Shown here: positions 1-5,235 of the stretch, piece by piece
How positions within the stretch are numbered: the stretch's first letter is position 1
Layout of the letters: every line of letters begins with the position of its first letter
DNA from: Dehalococcoidia bacterium
GTDB lineage: Bacteria > Chloroflexota > Dehalococcoidia > UBA2985
Assembly (NCBI GenBank): GCA_030740415.1
Contig: JASLXI010000069.1
Coordinates: 1-5,876, forward strand
DNA length: 5,876 bases
Direction: 5' to 3'
The notes under the pieces: model-generated
What the model was told of the DNA's origin: nothing
The model's database searches: none
What the model saw: only the letters and a program-made list of their open reading frames with translations
Position numbers and translations under genes: made by a program

Positions 1-59
1 ATCGACTAAGCCCTCTGTCCGCCGTGGGTATCCCGCAAGCTAATCAGCAATACCTTCAC
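1..59. other. Upstream non-coding stretch, nothing recognised
   Basis: I see no convincing gene here. One plus-strand frame is open from the left edge to a TAA at 41-43 (13 codons), so the tail of an upstream plus-strand gene is possible but cannot be shown. On the minus strand a GTG at 57-59 opens a 17-codon frame that soon stops and has no ribosome binding site. The region ends where the strong hairpin at 60-93 begins. Confidence 0.4.
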
Positions 60-93
60 GTGCTGAGTCCTTTTGAGAAAAGGGACTCAGCAC
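60..93 (+). repeat. Perfectly paired inverted repeat / RNA hairpin with GAGA tetraloop
   Basis: Positions 60-74 pair with 79-93: fourteen Watson-Crick pairs plus one T71/G82 pair that is a G-U wobble in plus-strand RNA. The loop 75-78 reads GAGA, which fits the GNRA tetraloop pattern. On the minus strand the wobble becomes an A/C mismatch and the loop is not GNRA, so the fold favours a plus-strand transcript. No T-run follows on either strand (plus-strand sequence continues ACAAAATATG), so it is not a textbook intrinsic terminator. It could be the 3' end of an upstream transcript, a stabilising or regulatory structure in the leader of the ATPase gene at 210, or a copy of a dispersed intergenic palindrome. 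The pairing is seen directly; the role is unknown. Confidence 0.85.
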
Positions 94-107
94 AAAATAT
101 GTCGGCC

Positions 108-125
108 TGTCTCTCCTAAGGGACA
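108..125 (+). repeat. Second small hairpin in the same leader
   Basis: Positions 108-114 pair with 119-125 (seven pairs, one a G-U wobble at 112/121) around the loop CCTA. As in the larger hairpin, the wobble pairs only in plus-strand RNA. Bases 113-117 (CTCCT) overlap stem and loop and are complementary to AGGAG at 196-200 in the ribosome binding site of the downstream gene, so an alternative pairing is conceivable. A seven-pair stem can arise by chance, so support is modest. Confidence 0.4.
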
Positions 126-166
126 CACCATGCAGACCCTCCGTCCCCACGCCTATTGGTCACGTA

Positions 167-178
167 GAAAAGCTTTTC
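167..178. promoter_or_regulatory. 12-base perfect palindrome, possible operator
   Basis: GAAAAGCTTTTC is fully self-complementary and lies 31 bases before the ATG at 210, in a position suitable for a dimeric DNA-binding regulator. No -35/-10 pair could be placed with confidence around it, and A/T-flanked palindromes of this size do occur by chance, so the regulatory reading is only a possibility. Confidence 0.2.
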
Positions 179-192
179 CGCCTCGGTGATGA

Positions 193-200
193 GGAAGGAG
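193..200 (+). promoter_or_regulatory. Shine-Dalgarno sequence of the Mrp-like ATPase gene
   Basis: GGAAGGAG ends nine bases before the ATG at 210. An in-frame TGA at 201-203 separates the two, so no longer start is possible and the ATG at 210 is the earliest start codon in this frame. A second weaker GAGG lies at 202-205 but is rather close to the start. Confidence 0.75.
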
Positions 201-209
201 TGAGGTTAC

Positions 210-1025
210 ATGGCCCGTCAGATGTCCCCCCAGGAGCAGGCCCGCCTGGAGTCTATCAAGCGTAGCTGGCAGCAGAAGCGAGAAATAGGCAATAAACTGG
301 CTCGTATAACGAACAAGATCGGGGTCTACAGCGGCAAGGGAGGGGTTGGAAAGACGACCGTAGCGGTCAACTTGGCGGTTACCCTAGCCCAAATGGGATA
401 CTCGGTGGGGCTGATGGACACCGACATAGACTGCCCCAATGCAAACAAGGTCCTCGGGATCGATGAAAAGCCCACGGCCCAGGACGGAATCATCATTCCT
501 CCTGAGAAGTACGGTGTGAAGATAATTTCCATGGCTTTCTTTCAGGAGAACGAGGAAGAGGCCATCATCTGGCGGGGCCCCATGGTGCACAACGCCATCA
601 ACCAGTTCCTTCAGACCACCGATTGGGGGGACCTGGACTACATCATTGTCGACCTTCCCCCTGGAACCTCTGACGCTCCCCTGACCGTAATGCAAGTCCT
701 CAGCCTGGATGGCTTTGTGATAGTGACTTCCCCCCAGGACCTTGCCAAGCTGGACGCGAAGAGGTCCATCAACATGGTACGCAAGCTGAACGTAAGCGTT
801 CTAGGCGTGGTGGAGAACTTCAGTGGAGAGATGTTCGGCTCCGGAGCGGGCGAGGAGTTGGCGGAGGAGATGGGGCTGAGCTTCATGGGACGTATCGACC
901 TTCGTCCTGAGTACAGGGACACTTCCAAGCCGGCCGTACTATCAAGCCCGGTCATCGCCGCGGAGTACGAGAGCATTGCCCTGGCACTAGAACCGGCACT
1001 GGCGGCTGCCGACACATCTTCTTAA
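210..1025 (+). CDS. mrp: Mrp/NBP35 (ApbC)-family P-loop ATPase lacking the CxxC motif
   Basis: A 271-residue soluble cytoplasmic ATPase of the MinD/ParA superfamily, closest by eye to the Mrp/NBP35/ApbC group, whose studied members carry or transfer Fe-S clusters. Residues 1-36 are a charged helical extension. The deviant Walker A GKGGVGKTT is at 42-50 (signature K43, catalytic K48), switch-I DTDID at 70-74, the family motif WRGPMV at 121-126, and Walker B with DLPPGTSD at 148-155. The usual ENMS motif appears as ENFS at 202-205, but it is followed at once by GEMFG. The stretch that normally carries CPxC or CxxC is missing, and C75 is the only cysteine in the protein. The cluster-bridging ligands are therefore absent, so Fe-S carrier activity is doubtful while ATP binding looks intact. 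The gene stands alone on the plus strand behind a structured leader and converges on accDA. Family membership is secure; the cellular role is not. Confidence 0.88.
   Translation: MARQMSPQEQARLESIKRSWQQKREIGNKLARITNKIGVYSGKGGVGKTTVAVNLAVTLAQMGYSVGLMDTDIDCPNANKVLGIDEKPTAQDGIIIPPEKYGVKIISMAFFQENEEEAIIWRGPMVHNAINQFLQTTDWGDLDYIIVDLPPGTSDAPLTVMQVLSLDGFVIVTSPQDLAKLDAKRSINMVRKLNVSVLGVVENFSGEMFGSGAGEELAEEMGLSFMGRIDLRPEYRDTSKPAVLSSPVIAAEYESIALALEPALAAADTSS
1022..1025. other. Shared TTAA: overlapping convergent stop codons
   Basis: The plus-strand ATPase gene ends with TAA at 1023-1025 and the minus-strand accDA ends with TAA at 1022-1024 (read as TTA on plus). Both stops use the same four-base palindrome, leaving no intergenic space for a conventional terminator between the converging genes. 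I found no hairpin with a T-run on either side that would clearly stop transcription. Confidence 0.9.
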
Positions 1026-2878
1026 CGCGGCTGATCCTTTTTTGTCCCCTCCTCTAGCTGCGAGTCGCTCTTCTGTCTCTGCCTGCGTCGAATTCGCCGT
1101 ACCCTATGCGCCACGTAGCTCTGGAGACTGGATACCTCCTTGGTCAAGGAAACCCGGAAATGGGAGCTGTACTCTCCCATCTTGCGGAATTTCCTGTACC
1201 TGTCCCTGAGAAGTCGTTTGGTCGAGTGGGCCACCAGCGTCGTCAACTCCTCTTCCAAGGCACTCTTAAGTCTCAAGGCCGCTTCGCTGGGGTTCCTATG
1301 GGCACCCTCCGAAGGCTCGGCCACTATCAGGTCTATAATTCCCAACTCATGACAGTCCTGGGCCGAGAGTTTGAGGGGCTTTGGCACTTTCTTGACGCTT
1401 GGGGAGTCCCGATAGAGGAGGGCCGCCGCATTCTCAGGAGAGGTAACCGAGTATGTGGCGTTCTCAAGCATCAAGACACGGTCGGCCACTCCAAGGGCCA
1501 GGGCTCCTTCGTTGCCCCCCTCTCCGATGATGACAGAGAGAGTCGGTGTAGAAAGCTGGGCCATGAGAGCCATCGTAGACGCAATGGCATTCCCTAGTCC
1601 ACGCTCCTCCGATTCACGGCCGTAGTAAGGCCCGGGGGTGTCAACCAAGGTTATCAGGGGCAGCTGCAGCTTGGAGGCTAGCTTCATCACCCTCTCGGCC
1701 TTACGGAATCCCTCTGGGTAGGTCCTACCTTCGTGCCGTTCCCTTGCAGTAACATCGTGGCCTTTCTCCTGGCCTATAGCCACTACCGCCTGGGCACCCA
1801 GATATCCAAGGCCAGTCACGATGCTCGGGTCGTCCCCGTACAAACGGTCGCCGTGTAGTTCCACGAAACTGGCCAGGCTACGCTTTATGAAGTCCATAGC
1901 GGTGGGACGTTGGCTGTGGCGAGCCAGTTGAACCGTCTCCCACGCCGGCGGCCATAGCTCCTCCAGAGGTGCACTCTCTGCTTTAGAGAACTCAATCTCA
2001 CCCAGTGCTTCACCAGTCTCTGAGGCCCGTTTGGGAGCCATAAGTCCCAAGAGGACGGACAGCAGGTCTTTCAGGTGCTCCCTATCTATCGTCCTGTCTA
2101 TCATCCCATGGATAAGGTGGGCCTCGGCAGAATTTACCCTGGAGGTTATGGGGCTCTGAGGGCTTTCTCCCTGTACATTAGAGGGCTGCACTTTAGAGGG
2201 GACAAGACCCAGAAGTGCCCCCGGCTCCGCCAGGATGACATCCGCCAGATTACCAAAGCCGGAATACACCTGCCCGGTAGTCGGGTTGGCCATTACGGCG
2301 ACGAATGGAAGCTTTCCCCTATCGAGGCCATTAACTGAAAAGGATGTCTTGGCCATCTGCATCAGGGAGAGGACTCCATCCTGCATCCCCGCTCCACCGC
2401 TTGTGATAACCGCGACAACAGGAAGTTTTCTCCGGGTAGCCACCTCAAAGGCCAAGGAGACCTTCTCGCCTACCACGGCCCCGATGGTCTCCCCCAGGAA
2501 TCTAAAGTCCAGAGCTATCAGCATCACAGGCACTCCGCCAATGTCCCCACGACCCGTTATAGCCGCCTCGGTAAGGCCCGTTTTACGGCGGTCTCTCGCA
2601 CGGCGGATCCGGGAGGAAGCTGGCAGGCCCAAAGAAACCATGGAACGATGGCTTTCTCGGAAGGTGTTGTGGTCGGCCAGTAGAGAGATTCGTTCCCTGG
2701 CTGTGATCGGATAGTGAAAACGGCACGAGGGGCACACCCGGTACTGGAGATAAAGCGCTGCATCCACAAGCACGATGTTACAGGCTTCACAGTATTCTCG
2801 AAGTTCCTGATCTTCGCCGAGAGGAGGGAGCGTCCTTCCAAAAAAAGAACTCAGCCGATCGCCAAGGCTGCGTACCAT
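1022..2878 (-). CDS. accDA: Fused acetyl-CoA carboxylase carboxyltransferase, beta-alpha (AccD–AccA)
   Basis: A 618-residue fusion of the two carboxyltransferase subunits, which together move the carboxyl group from carboxybiotin to acetyl-CoA to make malonyl-CoA for fatty-acid synthesis in the cytoplasm. The AccD half (about 1-280) starts with an intact zinc ribbon, C30-x2-C33-x15-C49-x2-C52, then the crotonase-like core with GAVVGEK (133-139), SGGAGMQDG (160-168) and SLMQMAKTS (171-179). A linker (about 281-310) leads to the AccA half, with QLARH (317-321), ELHGDR (340-345), DTPGPY (413-418), IGEGGNEGALALG (451-463) and GAHRNP (525-530). The AccA N-terminal helix is much shortened. In SGGAG, Gly164 stands where Arg is usual. 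After the RKMGEY segment near the normal AccA end, a basic tail of about 48 residues follows. No stop interrupts the frame, so this is a true fusion. The biotin carboxylase and biotin carrier genes are not in the window. The ATG at 2878 lies three bases after the ftsK stop, behind GGGGAGG. Confidence 0.95.
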   Translation of the reverse strand: MVRSLGDRLSSFFGRTLPPLGEDQELREYCEACNIVLVDAALYLQYRVCPSCRFHYPITARERISLLADHNTFRESHRSMVSLGLPASSRIRRARDRRKTGLTEAAITGRGDIGGVPVMLIALDFRFLGETIGAVVGEKVSLAFEVATRRKLPVVAVITSGGAGMQDGVLSLMQMAKTSFSVNGLDRGKLPFVAVMANPTTGQVYSGFGNLADVILAEPGALLGLVPSKVQPSNVQGESPQSPITSRVNSAEAHLIHGMIDRTIDREHLKDLLSVLLGLMAPKRASETGEALGEIEFSKAESAPLEELWPPAWETVQLARHSQRPTAMDFIKRSLASFVELHGDRLYGDDPSIVTGLGYLGAQAVVAIGQEKGHDVTARERHEGRTYPEGFRKAERVMKLASKLQLPLITLVDTPGPYYGRESEERGLGNAIASTMALMAQLSTPTLSVIIGEGGNEGALALGVADRVLMLENATYSVTSPENAAALLYRDSPSVKKVPKPLKLSAQDCHELGIIDLIVAEPSEGAHRNPSEAALRLKSALEEELTTLVAHSTKRLLRDRYRKFRKMGEYSSHFRVSLTKEVSSLQSYVAHRVRRIRRRQRQKSDSQLEEGTKKDQPR

Positions 2879-2881
2879 GGC

Positions 2882-5224
2882 CTAGTCCTCCCCGTCCTGT
2901 TTTCTACTACTCCTGGTCACCAGCACATCCCGAGATTTTCCTGCCTCGCCAGGCCCCACCACTCCCTCCTCTTCCAGGAGATCCATCAGGCGGGCAGCCC
3001 TGGGATATCCAATCCTCAATCTCCTCTGGAGAAGCGACGTAGACATACGATTGTATTGAGTGGCCAGGTTCCATGCCTTCTCCAATAGTTCGTCCCCCAT
3101 CTCTCCATCCCTCATTCCCGAAACCTGACTGCTGTCTTCGATATCCAGAGAAATTTCTGGAGGAAGAGGTCCTTTCTGGTTCTGCCAGTACCCCACTAGG
3201 TCCTCTATCTCTCTATCCGAGATGAAGGCCCCCTGAATCCTCTTAGGCTTGGGAGTATCCGGCGGCTGAAACAGCATGTCTCCACGCCCCAGAAGCTTCT
3301 CCGCTCCAACCGAGTCCAGGATGGTGCGAGAGTCCACCTGGGAGGCTACCGCAAAGCTGATGCGACTGGGGAAGTTGGCCTTGATGAGACCCGTTACCAC
3401 GTCTACCGATGGTCGCTGGGTAGCGACTACCAGATGAATCCCTGTAGCCCTTCCCAACTGGGCCAGTCGGATTATTGAGCGCTCTATGTCGTAGGGGGCG
3501 GACATCATCAAGTCCGCCAACTCATCGACGGCCACCACCACCAGTGGCATTCTTTCCCCCACAGAACGTCCCCTGTTGTATCCCTCTATGTTGCGTGCTC
3601 CTGCCTCTTCAAAGACCTTGTACCGCCGCAGCATTTCCTGAATCATACCCTTTAACATCTGCACCGCCACTTCCACCTCCACGACAACAGGCGCAAGGAG
3701 ATGGGGTATGCCGTTATACGGGGTAAGTTCCACTCGTTTGGGGTCTATAAGCAACATACGGGTCTCCCAGGGCGAGTTTTGCATGATGATGGAGGCGATG
3801 ACGGAGTTGATACATACGCTCTTGCCACTGCCAGTGGATCCAGCAATGAGTAAGTGAGGCATTCGGCCAAGGTCAGCAGCCGCCACTTCCCCTCCTGTGC
3901 CCATTCCCAAGCCAAGGGCCAACTTGGACTTGGAACTGAGACCATTAAAGCCTTCCGTCTCCATGACGGAGCGCAGGGTCACGACGGCAGGCCTTGGATT
4001 GGGAACCTCTATGCCCACCAGGGAAGCGCCGGGAATGGGAGCCTCGATGCGCAGGCTAGGAGCAGCCAAGGCCAAGGCTAAATCTTTCTCCCGGGCCACG
4101 ATGCTATCCACTTTGACCCGCGTGTTGTCTTCGACGCGACGAACTACAGGCTTTCCTCTTTCATCCATTACCGACTTGCCCTCCGAGGTCCGTTCCCTCA
4201 CCTCCCGGGACCGCCTGACCCAGCCTGGAACCAGCCCGAACATGGTAACTACAGGCCCGGGTTTCACCTCGGACACTCTCACCTCGATACCATAGTCTCC
4301 GAGGGTGGTCTCGATGAGGTTGGACGTCCCCTCCTGGTCTATACCCGGCTCATGGCTCCCCGTTGGAGGTAGCATCAGAAGGGAAATAGAGGGTAGTGAC
4401 CACTGTTCTATTTCCTCGCTGGTTATCACCCTTTCTGGTGCAAGGATTGAGCCCACTGTCGTCATCGGTTCTGGGATCTGGGTAGGAGGCGCAACCTGAG
4501 AATCCCGCGGGTGATCAGCACTGCCGAGCCTTCGCGATGAGGGCTGCCTTTGTCTCGTCACAGGCGGCTTGGCTACCTGAGGAGCCGGAGCATCCTTCAC
4601 CGTGACCTGAGCATGGGTACGATCCTTTCTCCTTCCCCTCCAAGCCCTCCTGAGCATTACGAAGAGGAATCCCCTCCTCCTGGGCACCTTGGTGCTAGAG
4701 AATTCTTGTCTTCGAGCGAGGCGGCCTGTGGCTTTTGCAGCACGCTTCGCCACAGGTGGGACGCGTTTCAAGAGCTTGCTGGTGAGCTGGGGAAACGCTA
4801 CTGCGGCGACCAAGACCGAGATCGCCGCTAATCGAAACACTCCCAACACATCGGAGGACCCCTTGATACTCTGTCCGATCCATCCTCCCAGGGAAACCTC
4901 CTCCAAGATGCCCGCTGAGCCAGAGAAGTAGGCCAGAGCACCCCAAGTCACGGAAGACACCAGCAAGGCCGCAATCCACCTGTTCCAGAAGCGATGCCTG
5001 AGAAGAGAGCGTTTTTTCCACACCGCCGATGCAAGCACCACAGTCCACAGGAGAGGAGGCAGGAGTCCAAAGGCCGAGCTGCGTATCAACAGGTCTCTGG
5101 TGAAGATGTAGCCATCAAAAATCTCGGAAAGCTGCCATAGAGTAGCCCCCAGGATTACCACCGCAGTAGCGGTGATTCCCGAAAGCCTCCGGTGGCGCCA
5201 GCCCATCAACACCCAGGTAACCAT
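2882..5224 (-). CDS. ftsK: DNA translocase FtsK/SpoIIIE
   Basis: A 780-residue membrane-anchored, ATP-driven DNA pump that clears and segregates chromosome termini at the division septum; the length is close to SpoIIIE rather than the much longer E. coli FtsK. Four hydrophobic helices lie near residues 17-36, 50-69, 83-101 and 127-147, then a basic, proline-rich linker to about 300. The alpha domain (about 300-420) has KPGPVVT (321-327) and RIEAPIPG (392-399), and between them an extra charged segment of about 34 residues (335-368). The motor has Walker A GSTGSGKS at 462-469 (K468), DPKRVEL (494-500), Walker B VVVAVDELADLM with D567/E568, and ATQRPSVDV (601-609). The C-terminal gamma winged helix (about 711-770) has SLLQRRLRIGY (730-740) and RAARLMD (742-748), the part that reads polar DNA motifs in the family. 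All translocase parts are present. The ATG at 5224 follows the rnj stop by nine bases, with an in-frame TGA (the rnj stop itself) ruling out a longer start. Confidence 0.95.
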   Translation of the reverse strand: MVTWVLMGWRHRRLSGITATAVVILGATLWQLSEIFDGYIFTRDLLIRSSAFGLLPPLLWTVVLASAVWKKRSLLRHRFWNRWIAALLVSSVTWGALAYFSGSAGILEEVSLGGWIGQSIKGSSDVLGVFRLAAISVLVAAVAFPQLTSKLLKRVPPVAKRAAKATGRLARRQEFSSTKVPRRRGFLFVMLRRAWRGRRKDRTHAQVTVKDAPAPQVAKPPVTRQRQPSSRRLGSADHPRDSQVAPPTQIPEPMTTVGSILAPERVITSEEIEQWSLPSISLLMLPPTGSHEPGIDQEGTSNLIETTLGDYGIEVRVSEVKPGPVVTMFGLVPGWVRRSREVRERTSEGKSVMDERGKPVVRRVEDNTRVKVDSIVAREKDLALALAAPSLRIEAPIPGASLVGIEVPNPRPAVVTLRSVMETEGFNGLSSKSKLALGLGMGTGGEVAAADLGRMPHLLIAGSTGSGKSVCINSVIASIIMQNSPWETRMLLIDPKRVELTPYNGIPHLLAPVVVEVEVAVQMLKGMIQEMLRRYKVFEEAGARNIEGYNRGRSVGERMPLVVVAVDELADLMMSAPYDIERSIIRLAQLGRATGIHLVVATQRPSVDVVTGLIKANFPSRISFAVASQVDSRTILDSVGAEKLLGRGDMLFQPPDTPKPKRIQGAFISDREIEDLVGYWQNQKGPLPPEISLDIEDSSQVSGMRDGEMGDELLEKAWNLATQYNRMSTSLLQRRLRIGYPRAARLMDLLEEEGVVGPGEAGKSRDVLVTRSSRKQDGED
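2887..2893 (-). promoter_or_regulatory. Shine-Dalgarno sequence of accDA inside the end of ftsK
   Basis: On the minus strand GGGGAGG lies eight bases before the accDA ATG and is formed by the last ftsK codons, just before its TAG stop (2882-2884). Ribosomes finishing ftsK would end on top of the accDA start, which fits translational coupling (inference). Confidence 0.75.
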
Positions 5225-5227
5225 GTT

Positions 5228-5235
5228 CTTTCCTC
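5228..5235 (-). promoter_or_regulatory. Shine-Dalgarno sequence of ftsK overlapping the rnj stop
   Basis: Minus-strand GAGGAAAG overlaps the rnj TGA (5234-5236). The GAGG core ends seven bases before the ftsK ATG at 5224, which supports that start and suggests coupled translation. A further GGAGGT (5238-5243) lies inside the last rnj codons but is far from the start. Confidence 0.7.

Noticed and set aside
2..43. Plus-strand frame open from the left edge to TAA at 41-43, a possible tail of an upstream gene
   Set aside because: Only 13 codons are visible, with no recognisable motif, so it cannot be told from a random open frame.
7..59. Minus-strand GTG at 57-59 opening a frame that begins like MKVLLISLRD
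   Set aside because: The frame stops after 17 codons, has no ribosome binding site and starts right against the hairpin; the resemblance to a protein start is probably chance.
384..695. Minus-strand open frame of 103 codons inside the ATPase gene
   Set aside because: It lies wholly antisense to a strongly recognised gene, resembles no known family and is explained by codon bias in the real gene.
1008..1043. Possible intrinsic terminator: GCCG (1008-1011) and CGGC (1028-1031) followed by T6 (1038-1043)
   Set aside because: The stem has only four pairs with a 16-base loop, and the T-run is six bases past the stem, so it would be too weak; the T-run is also explained as Lys codons of accDA on the other strand.
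2235..2714. Plus-strand open frame of 159 codons antisense to accDA
   Set aside because: Its composition is a shadow of the AccD coding strand, with no plausible domain and no ribosome binding site that I could support.
4550..4831. Plus-strand open frame of 93 codons antisense to the ftsK linker
   Set aside because: It sits opposite the basic, low-constraint FtsK linker where open antisense frames are expected, and shows no recognisable domain.
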